DNA of 64,000 bases from Arthrobacter rhizosphaerae (GTDB lineage Bacteria; Actinomycetota; Actinomycetes; Actinomycetales; Micrococcaceae), in assembly GCF_023062595.1 (NCBI RefSeq), contig NZ_JALLAN010000006.1, forward strand, positions 1 to 64,000, given 5' to 3'. The translations under genes were made by a program, and so were the position numbers. Below are positions 1 to 7,948 of the stretch, piece by piece (the stretch's first letter is position 1; every line of letters starts with the position of its first letter). The notes beneath the pieces were generated by a model. It made no database searches. It was not told the origin of the DNA and saw nothing but the letters and a program-made list of their open reading frames with translations.

Positions 1-983
1 ACTTCCCGCTGGCCATGGGGGCACGCAAGATCGCCCCCGCGGTCGCGGCCGGCTGCACCATGGTCTTCAAGCCCGCGGAACTGACCCCGCTGACCTCTCT
101 TGCCCTGGTGGATATTTTCCGCCAGGCGGGCCTGCCTGACGGTGTGCTGAACGTCGTAACCACCGCCAGCGCCGCGCCCGTGGTGGAGAACTGGACGGCC
201 AGCGGCATCGCCCGCAAGATCAGCTTCACCGGTTCCACCGGGGTCGGGAAGATCCTGCTGCGCCAGGCCGCGGAGAACGTGATGCGTTCCTCGATGGAAC
301 TGGGCGGAAACGCCCCGTTCATCGTCCTCGCCGACGCCGATATCGAAAAAGCCGTCGACGGGGCCATGAAGGCCAAGATGCGGAACATGGGCGAGGCCTG
401 CACTGCAGCGAACCGTTTCTTCGTGCACCGCTCAGTCGTCACCGAATTCAGCGAGAAGTTCGCCAAGAAAATCTCCGAACTGCAGGTCGGCAACGGAGCC
501 CTGGCCGGAACCGAAGTCGGACCCCTGATTGAGCAGAAGGGCCTGGACAAGGTCGAAAGCCTCGTTGCCGACGCCGTGTCCAAGGGCGCTAAAGTCCTCA
601 CCGGCGGCAACCGGCCCGAAGGCCCCGGCTACTTCTACACCCCCACCGTCCTGACCGACGTGACCCTGGACGCTGACCTGATGAACACCGAAATCTTCGG
701 ACCCGTCGCCGCCATCAGCACCTTCGACAGCGAAGACGACGTGCTCCGTGTAGCCAACGACACCGAATGGGGCCTGGTCGGCTACGTGTTCACCGAAAGC
801 ACGGCCAAGGCCCTGCGCTTCTCCGCCGAACTCGAAGTCGGAATGGTCGGCATCAACACCGGCCTCGTCTCCAACCCGATAGCCCCCTTCGGCGGCATCA
901 AGCAATCCGGACTCGGACGCGAAGGCGGCAAAATCGGTATCGAGGAATTCCTTGAATACAAATACACCGCAATAGCAATCTAG
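1..983 (+). CDS. gabD: Succinate-semialdehyde dehydrogenase-type aldehyde dehydrogenase, 5'-truncated by window edge
   Basis: NAD(P)-dependent oxidation of an aldehyde, probably succinate semialdehyde, to the acid in the cytoplasm. The reading frame is open at base 3 (FPLA before the first internal Met), so the N-terminal cofactor half begins outside the window and about 326 residues are seen. The general-base Glu lies in ELGGNAPF (codon at 297) and the catalytic Cys in GEACTAANRF (codon at 399). The C-terminal motif PFGGIKQSGLGREGG is the classic family ending. A FCD-GntR regulator follows 43 bp downstream, so the gene probably belongs to a regulated amino-acid or GABA-type catabolic unit. 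The family is clear; the exact substrate is inferred. Confidence 0.88.
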   Translation, partial: FPLAMGARKIAPAVAAGCTMVFKPAELTPLTSLALVDIFRQAGLPDGVLNVVTTASAAPVVENWTASGIARKISFTGSTGVGKILLRQAAENVMRSSMELGGNAPFIVLADADIEKAVDGAMKAKMRNMGEACTAANRFFVHRSVVTEFSEKFAKKISELQVGNGALAGTEVGPLIEQKGLDKVESLVADAVSKGAKVLTGGNRPEGPGYFYTPTVLTDVTLDADLMNTEIFGPVAAISTFDSEDDVLRVANDTEWGLVGYVFTESTAKALRFSAELEVGMVGINTGLVSNPIAPFGGIKQSGLGREGGKIGIEEFLEYKYTAIAI

Positions 984-1026
984 AAACTATGTAGTAATGC
1001 CAAAAAGTGAGACGAGGGGGATGTCA

Positions 1027-1719
1027 ATGGCGGCACCAGGAGCACTGTTTGCACTGGAGGGAAGGCCCACCGCGCAGCTGATCGCTGATCAGTTGCGCGA
1101 ACAGATTGTCCAGGGGATGTTCCGTCCGGGAGAGCAGATCAATGAGTCTGTGCTGGCGAGTCAGTTGAACACCTCCAGGGGGCCCGTCCGCGAAGCCTTG
1201 CAGCGGCTGTGCCAGGAGGGCATCCTGGTCAGCCGCCGGAACCGGGGTGTCTTCGTCCTGGAGCTATCCATTGATGACATCAGGGAGATCTATGCAGTGC
1301 GCGAGGCTGTGGAAACAACCGCTGCAGACGCGCTGCTGGATGCCGGCCAGGAACAGGTGGACGGCACCTGCCAGGTCTTGACATCAGTCATCGAAGACAT
1401 GGCCAAGCAGGTTGCTGCATCAGACTGGCAGGCAATTGCGCGGCTGGACATGCAGTTCCACACAGCCTTCGTCTCCGGCACAGGCAACACCCGCCTGATC
1501 CGCATTTACGAGACCCTGGCAGCGGAATCGAGGATGTGTATCCTCAATCTGGCGGTCGCGTACCCCCGGATAGACGTTCTGGTCCAGGAACACCAGAACC
1601 TTCTGGATCTCCTGGCGGCGGGCGACAGGGAGGCCCTCCACAAAGCCATCGCACGGCACATGCAAAAGGCCGTCGAGGACCTCACCTTGTCCGGCGAAGA
1701 GCAGGAAAGCGTCGTCTAA
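1027..1719 (+). CDS. FCD-type GntR regulator, copy 1
   Basis: DNA-binding repressor/activator of the FadR (FCD) subfamily, 230 residues. The N-terminal winged helix-turn-helix covers roughly residues 15-80 (AQLIADQLREQIVQG, SRGPVREALQRL). The C-terminal all-helical FCD ligand domain carries the metal-site pattern D-x3-H (LDMQFHTAF) and a late His (ARHMQKA). ATG 1027 is chosen over 997 or 1021 because a GAGGGGG ribosome site ends 6 bp before it and it aligns with the start of the second copy at 3986. It sits between the semialdehyde dehydrogenase and an ABC transporter and ends before a very strong terminator. Most residues match the copy at 3986-4696, implying a recent duplication. Confidence 0.9.
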   Translation: MAAPGALFALEGRPTAQLIADQLREQIVQGMFRPGEQINESVLASQLNTSRGPVREALQRLCQEGILVSRRNRGVFVLELSIDDIREIYAVREAVETTAADALLDAGQEQVDGTCQVLTSVIEDMAKQVAASDWQAIARLDMQFHTAFVSGTGNTRLIRIYETLAAESRMCILNLAVAYPRIDVLVQEHQNLLDLLAAGDREALHKAIARHMQKAVEDLTLSGEEQESVV

Positions 1720-1752
1720 GGCTCTCCCGCCCACGCCCTCAACAATTCCATA

Positions 1753-1796
1753 AAAGAGAAGGCCAGATCCATCGGATCTGGCCTTCTCTTTGTTTA
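1753..1796 (+). terminator. Rho-independent terminator after gntR copy 1
   Basis: A perfect 18-bp inverted repeat (arms 1753-1770 and 1774-1791, 3-base loop ATC) runs into a T-rich tail. It separates the regulator from the transporter genes, which must therefore have their own promoter in about 1797-1900. Confidence 0.92.
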
Positions 1797-1912
1797 CGGC
1801 AACACCCTGACGGGATACAGAAAAAGAAAATCATGTGAACTGTCGACGATCTGCTATTTGGGTGGTTGCATTGTAACTACAGAGCGGAGGGGGTCGTGCA
1901 AAGGAGGCAAGC

Positions 1913-2839
1913 ATGAAACCCGGAATCCAAGTCAGGGCATTCGCTGCAGCAGTCACAGCATTGCTGGTCCTCAGCGCGTGCGGGCCGAGTGCCGGCAACG
2001 ACCCCGGCGGTAACGACTCCAAGACCTCGAACACCGCCGATATCTCAGAAGGGGTCCAGCCTGACGAGGCCGCCGTCAGGCTCCTGCCGCAGTCCTTCAA
2101 GGACAAGGGCCAAGTGACGGTCGCGATGGACCTGCATTACCCGCCGACGACGTTCCTGGCCGATGACAACACAACCCCCATCGGCCTGAACCCGGATATG
2201 GCACGACTGATTGCCAAGAAACTTGGACTGAAGCTGAAGTTCGAGAACACCGCATTCGACACGATCATTCCCGGTATCGACGGCGGCCGCTACGACTTCA
2301 CCGCCACCACCATGTCCCCCACGGACGAGCGCCTGAAAGTCCTGGACATGATCGACTACTTCAATGGAGGGCTTTCTGTGGCAGTTGCCCATGGGAACCC
2401 CCTCAACATCACCAACGACGATATGTGCGGCAGGAACATTGCGGTCACCAAGGGCTCGAACGCCCAGCTGAAGCACCTGCCGAACGTCTCAAGGTGGACG
2501 TGCGAGGAAGAGGGCAAGCCAGCCATCAATGGCGTCACGCTTCCCAACATCCAGGAAGCCCTGACGCAGCTGGCTTCCAAGCGCGTTGACGGCATCTTGT
2601 ACGACACTGTTTCACTCGTCTGGGCAGACGAACAGCAGCCGGACACTTTCACGGTTCTCACTCCACAGGTGGACACACGTTCGGATCATGTGGTTGCCGT
2701 TGCCTTGAAAAAGGGCTCGCCGTTGACGCCAGCGTTGCAGGCCGCTGTTCAGTCCGTTCTTGACAGCCCCGAATACAAGAAGTCACTCGCCAATTGGGGC
2801 CTCGAAGAAGGCGCCATCACCGAAGCCAAGCTCAACTAG
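1913..2839 (+). CDS. Amino-acid ABC transporter substrate-binding lipoprotein
   Basis: Extracellular, lipid-anchored solute receptor of the family-3 (polar amino acid) type, 308 residues. A lipoprotein signal peptide ends in LSAC with the lipidated Cys at residue 23. The mature part has family features such as a ligand-lobe opening (VTVAMDLHYPPTTF), GLNPDMARLIAKKLGLKL and TTMSPTDERLKVLDMIDYF. An AAAGGAGG ribosome site lies just upstream of ATG 1913. The permease follows at once, so the two form a transport operon. The specific ligand (for example a basic or polar amino acid) cannot be told from sequence. Confidence 0.92.
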   Translation: MKPGIQVRAFAAAVTALLVLSACGPSAGNDPGGNDSKTSNTADISEGVQPDEAAVRLLPQSFKDKGQVTVAMDLHYPPTTFLADDNTTPIGLNPDMARLIAKKLGLKLKFENTAFDTIIPGIDGGRYDFTATTMSPTDERLKVLDMIDYFNGGLSVAVAHGNPLNITNDDMCGRNIAVTKGSNAQLKHLPNVSRWTCEEEGKPAINGVTLPNIQEALTQLASKRVDGILYDTVSLVWADEQQPDTFTVLTPQVDTRSDHVVAVALKKGSPLTPALQAAVQSVLDSPEYKKSLANWGLEEGAITEAKLN

Positions 2840-2849
2840 AGAGACGCCC

Positions 2850-3782
2850 GTGCTGAAAATAGTTCGTCGATCAAATGAGACATCCACGGGTGCTATGGAC
2901 CCGGCCCTCAAACCCAGGCTAAAGCGTCGCAGTACCTTCGAGTACGTCGCGTGGGTGCTGTCCAGCTTGTTCGGGCTGGGCATCCTGATCTCCGTATCCA
3001 CCAACCCCAACTTCAAGTGGGGCGTGGTTGCGAGGTATTTTACCCACGAGACCATTATCCGCGGGCTCATGCTCACCATTTTCCTGACGGTTGCCAGCAT
3101 GGCCCTCGGAACCCTCCTGGGACTGGTGCTGGCGATCATGAGGTCCTCCAGCATCAAACCCGTTGCGGCAACGGCGGGCGTATACATCACCATCTTCCGG
3201 GGTACGCCGGTCCTGGTGCAGCTCATTTTCTGGTTCAACGTTGCAGCGCTCTACCCGAACCTGTCTATCGGAATTCCATTTACGGACATCAGCACAGCAA
3301 TCGATATGAACACGTTGATGTCGCCCATCACCGCGGCCCTGGTAGGCCTGACCCTGAACGAGGCCGCCTACATGGCCGAGATCATCCGTGGTGGATTCTC
3401 CTCGGTGGGCAAGGGCCAGATAGAGGCCGCAGATTCACTGGGTATGAGCGCCGGCATGAAGATGCGCAAGGTAATCATTCCGCAGGCGATGCCCTCGATC
3501 ATCCCGGCGACCGGCAACCAGGTCATCGGTATGTTCAAGGAAACGTCGCTGGTCAGCGTGCTCGGTGTGGCGGAACTGCTTCAGAGCGCCCAGCTGATCT
3601 ACGCCCGCACTTACGAGACCATCCCGCTGCTGATCGTTGCCAGCCTCTGGTACCTCGTGATGACGCTGCTGCTGAGCTACCCGCAGTCCAAGCTCGAGCA
3701 GAAATACTCCCGCGCAACCTCCAGGCTCCCCCAGAAGGCCAAACCCGTTGTGCTGACCGACCCGGAAGGCGCTGCCCGATGA
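2850..3782 (+). CDS. Amino-acid ABC transporter permease
   Basis: Inner-membrane channel subunit of the HisM/GlnP type, about 310 residues with several hydrophobic helices. The EAA loop that docks the ATPase is present (IEAADSLGMSAGMKMRKVIIPQAMPSIIPA), followed by FKETSLVSVLG. GTG 2850 is preferred: it lies 10 bp after the binding-protein stop with AGAGAG upstream, whereas an upstream-extended frame would overlap that gene. ATG 2895 is an alternative. The hydrophilic N-terminus is long for the family. Its stop overlaps the ATG of a broken ATPase gene by 3 bases (ATGA), so its usual energy partner is missing here. Confidence 0.9.
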   Translation: MLKIVRRSNETSTGAMDPALKPRLKRRSTFEYVAWVLSSLFGLGILISVSTNPNFKWGVVARYFTHETIIRGLMLTIFLTVASMALGTLLGLVLAIMRSSSIKPVAATAGVYITIFRGTPVLVQLIFWFNVAALYPNLSIGIPFTDISTAIDMNTLMSPITAALVGLTLNEAAYMAEIIRGGFSSVGKGQIEAADSLGMSAGMKMRKVIIPQAMPSIIPATGNQVIGMFKETSLVSVLGVAELLQSAQLIYARTYETIPLLIVASLWYLVMTLLLSYPQSKLEQKYSRATSRLPQKAKPVVLTDPEGAAR

Positions 3783-3895
3783 GCGACGAGGGAACGATTC
3801 TTGACCGGGGAATCCGAAAGTCCTTCGGCCCCAGTCCGTCCTGAAGGACATCGACTGAAATCGCGAGCGGCGCTGCTCTGATGGACGGATAACTC
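3779..3895 (+). pseudogene. Decayed stub of the ABC transporter ATP-binding gene
   Basis: The intact start at 3779 overlaps the permease stop (ATGA) and reads MSDEGTILDRGIRKSFG, the typical N-terminus of a GlnQ/HisP ATPase, then hits a stop at 3842-3844. Shifting frame continues the homology as SVLKDID and, after another shift, EIASGAA, the segment that normally precedes Walker A. No Walker A, signature or Walker B sequence follows before the next gene at 3986. This is a deletion plus frameshift relic. The transporter must either borrow an ATPase from elsewhere or be inactive. Confidence 0.72.
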
Positions 3896-3985
3896 GCCGT
3901 AAGCGCCCGATGCGGTTTGAAGGGCTCACGAGTCCAATACTGTCTATGAAGGTAATAGCCCAGGAATGAAGTGAGGGGAACAGCA

Positions 3986-4696
3986 ATGGCGGCATTTGAG
4001 GGACTGTTTGCACTGGAGGGAAGACCTACTGCGCAGCTGATCGCAGACCAGTTGCGGGAACAGATTGTCCAAGGGATTTTCCGTCCAGGTGAGCAGATCA
4101 ATGAGTCTGTCCTGGCAAGCCAGCTGCATTCGTCCAGGGGCCCGGTCCGCGAGGCGCTGCAGCGGCTGTCCCAGGAGGGCCTCCTGGTCAGCCACCGCAA
4201 CCGTGGAGTGTTCGTCCTGGAACTCTCCAACGAGGACATCAAGGAGATCTATGCGGTCCGCGAGGCGGTGGAAACAACGGCGGCAGAAGCTTTGCTGGCT
4301 GCCGGCGAGGAGCGGGTGAAGGACACCTGCCAGATCCTGACGGGCATCATCGAAGACATGGCGAAGCAGGTTGCTGTATCCGACTGGCAGGCAATTGCAC
4401 GGCTGGACATGCAGTTCCACACAGCCTTCGTCTCCGGCACAGGCAACACCCGCCTGATCCGGATTTACGAGACCCTGGCAGCGGAGTCGAGGATGTGTAT
4501 CCTCAACCTCGAAGTGGCCTATCCCCGTATAGACGCCCTGGTGGAGGAACACCAGAAGCTGCTGGATCTACTGGCGGCGGGCAACAAGGCAGGACTCCTG
4601 AAGGCCATCAAACGGCACATGCAGACAGCCGTTGACGATCTCACGGCGCAGAGGGACGACAAAAGAGAAACAGTTAAAAAAACGTCTCGGGCATAG
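3986..4696 (+). CDS. FCD-type GntR regulator, copy 2
   Basis: Second FadR-subfamily regulator, 236 residues, nearly the same as copy 1 (1027-1719) through the winged helix and FCD domain; long runs of DNA are also identical. Differences cluster in the N-terminal few residues, around the wing and in the last 25 residues, which here are longer and basic (DDKRETVKKTSRA). ATG 3986 is chosen over GTG 3971 because the GTGAGGGG at 3971 is itself the ribosome site. The stop codon lies inside the first unit of a 20-bp tandem repeat. Its position directly after the ATPase stub suggests the duplication or recombination removed the ATPase gene. Confidence 0.9.
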   Translation: MAAFEGLFALEGRPTAQLIADQLREQIVQGIFRPGEQINESVLASQLHSSRGPVREALQRLSQEGLLVSHRNRGVFVLELSNEDIKEIYAVREAVETTAAEALLAAGEERVKDTCQILTGIIEDMAKQVAVSDWQAIARLDMQFHTAFVSGTGNTRLIRIYETLAAESRMCILNLEVAYPRIDALVEEHQKLLDLLAAGNKAGLLKAIKRHMQTAVDDLTAQRDDKRETVKKTSRA

Positions 4697-4730
4697 TTCC
4701 AACCACTGCGGCATAGTTCCAACCACTGCG
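4691..4730 (+). repeat. Perfect 20-bp tandem duplication at the end of gntR copy 2
   Basis: Two exact 20-bp units (4691-4710, 4711-4730) lie head to tail, the first containing the gntR stop codon. This looks like a local slippage or repair scar next to the rearranged transporter locus. Confidence 0.9.
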
Positions 4731-4837
4731 GAGTCCAGCTCGTCCAATGGTCCCGGACGGCCTCAGGGCTGCTGCCGCCAGGACAGTGATGGGCATTCCC
4801 ATGCAGGACTGGCAAATTTGATTTCTCTCTAGTAATT

Positions 4838-4850
4838 GTCAACAGTTGAC
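4838..4850. promoter_or_regulatory. Candidate operator palindrome (GTCAAC-A-GTTGAC)
   Basis: Two 6-bp arms around a single central base, in an AT-rich stretch downstream of gntR copy 2. Short odd-spaced palindromes of this type are typical of FadR-family operators. A related GTCGACGAT string stands at 1843-1852 upstream of the binding-protein gene. Assignment to the two GntR proteins is inferred. Confidence 0.4.
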
Positions 4851-4937
4851 GATAGACTGCATGAGGGCATTTGCCCGGCATACAAGAGTGGAACCGGAAA
4901 GGCAGAGGGGAATGCTACAAAACAATGGTGTATCTCC

Positions 4938-5147
4938 GTGGGCGTCATGTTGAGCCTGACCGTGCTCATCGCGGCCGCACTCCTGACCAGCACATGCGCA
5001 GTCTTGCGCGTTCCGCGCTCAGCCCCAGGCGCAAGGCGCTGGAAGGCATTCAGCGATAGCTCCTTGGTGCTGGCCTGTACGGGAATCATTGCCCTGAGTT
5101 CCTTGCTGTTCGCTGTCCATGTTGATCTGGGTATGTCCGTTGGCTGA
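4938..5147 (+). CDS. Possible small two-helix membrane protein
   Basis: Open frame of about 69 residues with two hydrophobic segments (GVMLSLTVLIAAALL and LVLACTGIIALSSLLFAV) separated by a basic loop (RVPRSAPGARRWK). No family is recognised. The start is uncertain: GTG 4938 has no clear ribosome site, and the frame stays open back to 4836. Membrane-like composition is the only support. Confidence 0.35.
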   Translation: MGVMLSLTVLIAAALLTSTCAVLRVPRSAPGARRWKAFSDSSLVLACTGIIALSSLLFAVHVDLGMSVG

Positions 5148-5466
5148 AACGTTGTTCTCAGCTCTTTCTCCAAAAGGACCGGAGCTGATCTTCCACGACC
5201 CTCTCCGTACCTCCGGACCTGCCTTCGAGCCCGAGCAGTCAGTCCCGCCCCGCGACAACGCTGAGTCATATCAGTGTTCCCCCGGGCCGACACGCCCGAA
5301 GAGAAGGCCGGCCACGAGGGCCGATCGCCTGGAAGCCGTTTCCAGGGAACTGATTCTCCTCGCTCGGGAAAGACGAAAGCCGGCCGGCTGACATCAGGCT
5401 CGTGCTCCCCGGAGAGTGCCTGCCGCAGCTGCTGACCAAAGGCAGGGCATAGGACTACCATCAAGC
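5148..5466. other. Non-coding stretch upstream of lysE-type gene
   Basis: No convincing gene is seen. It contains short hairpins, for example CCTGGAA/TTCCAGG around 5329-5346, and GCCGGCC repeats, and it probably carries the promoter of the exporter at 5467. Short frames here lack family features. Confidence 0.5.
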
Positions 5467-6102
5467 ATGGTCCCGTTGAGTAACCTTGTTGCTTTTTCGC
5501 TTGCTGCCTTCGTGCTCATTGCCATTCCCGGCCCCAGCGTCCTGTTTGTGGTGGGCCGATCCCTGGCCCTGGGGCGCAAAGGCGGGCTGCTGAGTGTCCT
5601 GGGCAATACCCTCGGGGAACTTCTCCAGGTAGCAGCGGTTGCAGTGGGCCTCGGCGTCGTCCTGACGCAATCGGTGGTGTTGTTCACCGTGATCAAGTTC
5701 GCCGGCGCAGCATATTTGGTCTACTTGGGCATCCGCGCCATCAGGCATCGCGGACAGGGAACGACGACGGCGGACCCGGTCCGCGGGTCCTCCACCGGAC
5801 GTGTCCTCAGGGAAGGCACCCTCGTGGGAGCCACCAATCCAAAGTCATTGATGTTCTTCGTGGCCGTATTGCCGCAGTTCGTTGACTACTCCGCAGGCGA
5901 GATTCCATGGCAGCTTGCCACGCTGGGCCTGGTGTTCCTGCTGATAGCTGTGGTGTCCGACAGCGCCTGGGCCCTTGCGGCGGGTACCGCCCGGCAATGG
6001 TTTGCCCGCTCCCCGCGCAGGGTTGCTGCTGTGGGGACTACCGGCGGTGTGATGATGATCGGCCTGGGCGGAACCCTCGCCCTGACCGGCACCAAAACCT
6101 AG
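5467..6102 (+). CDS. LysE/RhtB family amino-acid exporter
   Basis: Inner-membrane exporter of amino acids or their derivatives, 211 residues with about six hydrophobic helices. The N-terminal family signature IPGPSVLFVVGRSLALGRKGG is present, as are GAAYLVYLGIRAIR and the later GATNPKSLMFFVAVLPQF. ATG 5467 is chosen because the signature helix then starts at the usual distance; a GTG start at 5416 would add 17 atypical residues. It is a stand-alone gene, convergent with the dehydrogenase at 6160-6915. Confidence 0.9.
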   Translation: MVPLSNLVAFSLAAFVLIAIPGPSVLFVVGRSLALGRKGGLLSVLGNTLGELLQVAAVAVGLGVVLTQSVVLFTVIKFAGAAYLVYLGIRAIRHRGQGTTTADPVRGSSTGRVLREGTLVGATNPKSLMFFVAVLPQFVDYSAGEIPWQLATLGLVFLLIAVVSDSAWALAAGTARQWFARSPRRVAAVGTTGGVMMIGLGGTLALTGTKT

Positions 6103-6159
6103 GTCCCAGCCCTCCCGTGCGGCGACCCGGGTCCTCTCCTCGCCAACGTGCCCTCGCGA

Positions 6160-6915
6160 CTAACGCGCCGACCAGCCGCCATCCATCGTATAGCTGGCGC
6201 CGGTCACCATCCCGGCGTGGTCGGACGCCAGCCATGCAACCAGCGAAGCTACCTCTTCGGGTTCAACGAGGCGCTTTACTGCGCTCTCCGTGAGCATGAC
6301 CTTGGCCAGGACTTCGGCTTCCGGAATACCGTGGACCTTGGCCTGATCTGCTATCTGAGATTCCACCAGCGGCGTGCGGACGTAGCCCGGGTTGATGCAG
6401 TTGGACGTGACCCCATACTCCCCGCCTTCAAGGGCCGTTACCTTACTCAGGCCCTCGAGCCCATGCTTGGCGGCAACATAGGCGCCCTTGAAGGGAGACG
6501 CGCGGATCCCGTGGACCGAGGAAACGTTGATGATGCGTCCAAAGCCGTTCGCATACATGTGCGGCAGCGCCGCGCGGATGAGAAGGAACGGCGCTTCCAG
6601 CATGAGCGCAAGGAGTTGCCGGAAGTCGGCGGGGTCGAACTCGTGCAGGGTGTTGATGCGCTGGATTCCGGCGTTATTGACCAATATGTCGCAGTCCAGG
6701 CTCAGTGCCTCCAACGATCCCACGTCCAGCAGGTCAACCGCCCACGCAGTACCGCCCACTTCGTCGGCCAAACGGGTGGCGCCAGCGTGATCGACGTCGG
6801 CCACGACCACCTTTGCCCCGGCATCTGCAAGAGCCCGCACGCAGGCCGCTCCGATTCCGCTCGCGCCGCCAGTGACCAGCGCTTTCCTGCCGTTCAGCAT
6901 GTTTCCCTTTTCCAT
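6160..6915 (-). CDS. 3-hydroxybutyrate dehydrogenase-type SDR
   Basis: Classical short-chain dehydrogenase of about 251 residues that probably interconverts 3-hydroxybutyrate and acetoacetate with NAD. The nucleotide loop TGGASGIG (residues 15-22), NNAG, catalytic Ser in SSVHGIRASPFKGAY and Tyr/Lys in YVAAKHG are all present; SVHG-xxASPFKxAY is typical of the 3-hydroxybutyrate dehydrogenases. ATG 6915 is used; ATG 6900, with AAGGGA just upstream, is possible. It is transcribed divergently from a LysR regulator 124 bp away, its likely controller. Confidence 0.82.
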   Translation of the reverse strand: MEKGNMLNGRKALVTGGASGIGAACVRALADAGAKVVVADVDHAGATRLADEVGGTAWAVDLLDVGSLEALSLDCDILVNNAGIQRINTLHEFDPADFRQLLALMLEAPFLLIRAALPHMYANGFGRIINVSSVHGIRASPFKGAYVAAKHGLEGLSKVTALEGGEYGVTSNCINPGYVRTPLVESQIADQAKVHGIPEAEVLAKVMLTESAVKRLVEPEEVASLVAWLASDHAGMVTGASYTMDGGWSAR

Positions 6916-7039
6916 GGTCCAGCCATTCCTTAGCTCAACGCCCTCCAAACCAGGCAGGTTTGTGCATTCCTGAGTATTACTTTCCAAATGTTGCGGTTCA
7001 ATGGGCAATGAAGCACCACTCGTGTGCAGAATTGCAGAT

Positions 7040-7948
7040 ATGGACATTAATCCTGACGACCTGCTGGTGCTGCTCGCGGTATCCCGCTCGGCAAAATTCA
7101 CGACGGCGGCCCAGGCTTTGGGTCTGAACCACACCACCGTTTCACGCAGGATAGCGGCATTGGAAAAAACTCTGGGAGGCAGGGTGCTGGCTCGCGCTGC
7201 CGGAGGTTGGGAGCTGACCGAGCTGGGTGCCCAGGCCGTGGCAGTTGCCGAGCAGGTGGAGGCGGCGGTGGATACACTGGGGCCGTCAGGGAAGGCACCT
7301 GACCCGATTACCGGCGTCGTCCGCATGACAGCTACCGACGGCTTCAGCGCGTACATTGCCGCCCCGGCAGTGGCGCGGTTGCGAAAGAACCATCCCGGGC
7401 TGACTGTGGAAATCGTCACGGTGACCAGGCGCGCGCTCCAACAGCGGTCGGGCCTGGATATCGAGGTGGTGGTCGGAGAGCCCCAGGTGCATCGTGCTGA
7501 GGCCTTCCGGTTGGGCGAATACGTGCTCGGTATGTATGCCTCGAGGAGATACCTGGCCGCCAACGGAACCCCGGCCACGGTGGCCGAGCTGGCGCAGCAT
7601 CCCCTGGTCTACTTCGTGGATTCCATGCTGCAGGTGGATGACCTGGATGCTCCACGCAGGCTGGTTCCCGAGATGAAGGATGGACTCAGCTCCACGAATG
7701 TTTTCGTCCATGTTGAGGCCACCCGGGCCGGAGCCGGAATAGGCTTCCTGCCGTGCTTCATGGGCGACCTCCATGAGGATCTGGTGCGGCTGATGCCGGA
7801 GAAATTTGCCGAGCGCCTCCCCTACTGGATGGTCCTGCGTCCGGATTCCATGCGCCGCCCCGCTGTCGCCGCCGTCGTCCATGCCCTGCGCGAGCAGACA
7901 ATGACGCACCGCAAGTCGCTGCTGGGTATAACCCAGGGGAAAACTTAG
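7040..7948 (+). CDS. LysR-family regulator
   Basis: LysR-type transcription factor of about 302 residues. The N-terminal winged HTH (LLAVSRSAKFTTAAQALGLNHTTVSRRIAALEK) is followed by a substrate-binding domain. ATG 7040 gives the usual start distance to the HTH; an in-frame ATG at 7001 would add 13 residues, and neither has a clear ribosome site. LysR proteins commonly control the divergently transcribed neighbour, here the hydroxybutyrate dehydrogenase. The stop overlaps the end of the convergent gene at 7945 by 4 bp. Confidence 0.9.
   Translation: MDINPDDLLVLLAVSRSAKFTTAAQALGLNHTTVSRRIAALEKTLGGRVLARAAGGWELTELGAQAVAVAEQVEAAVDTLGPSGKAPDPITGVVRMTATDGFSAYIAAPAVARLRKNHPGLTVEIVTVTRRALQQRSGLDIEVVVGEPQVHRAEAFRLGEYVLGMYASRRYLAANGTPATVAELAQHPLVYFVDSMLQVDDLDAPRRLVPEMKDGLSSTNVFVHVEATRAGAGIGFLPCFMGDLHEDLVRLMPEKFAERLPYWMVLRPDSMRRPAVAAVVHALREQTMTHRKSLLGITQGKT

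Noticed and set aside
432-905. Long reverse-strand open frame opposite the semialdehyde dehydrogenase gene
   Set aside because: Gly/Asp/Val-rich shadow of a high-GC gene; no domain, no ribosome site, wholly inside a clear coding region.
2951-3844. 297-codon forward frame overlapping the permease
   Set aside because: Out-of-frame shadow of the permease for most of its length. Only its last 22 codons (3779-3844) are meaningful, as the ATPase stub.
5119-5391. 90-codon forward frame between the small membrane protein and the exporter
   Set aside because: No family, no ribosome site, composition of non-coding DNA.
6916-7578. Upstream extension of the hydroxybutyrate dehydrogenase frame
   Set aside because: The extension lies inside the LysR gene on the other strand; the real start is at 6915 or 6900, where the cofactor motif begins at normal distance.
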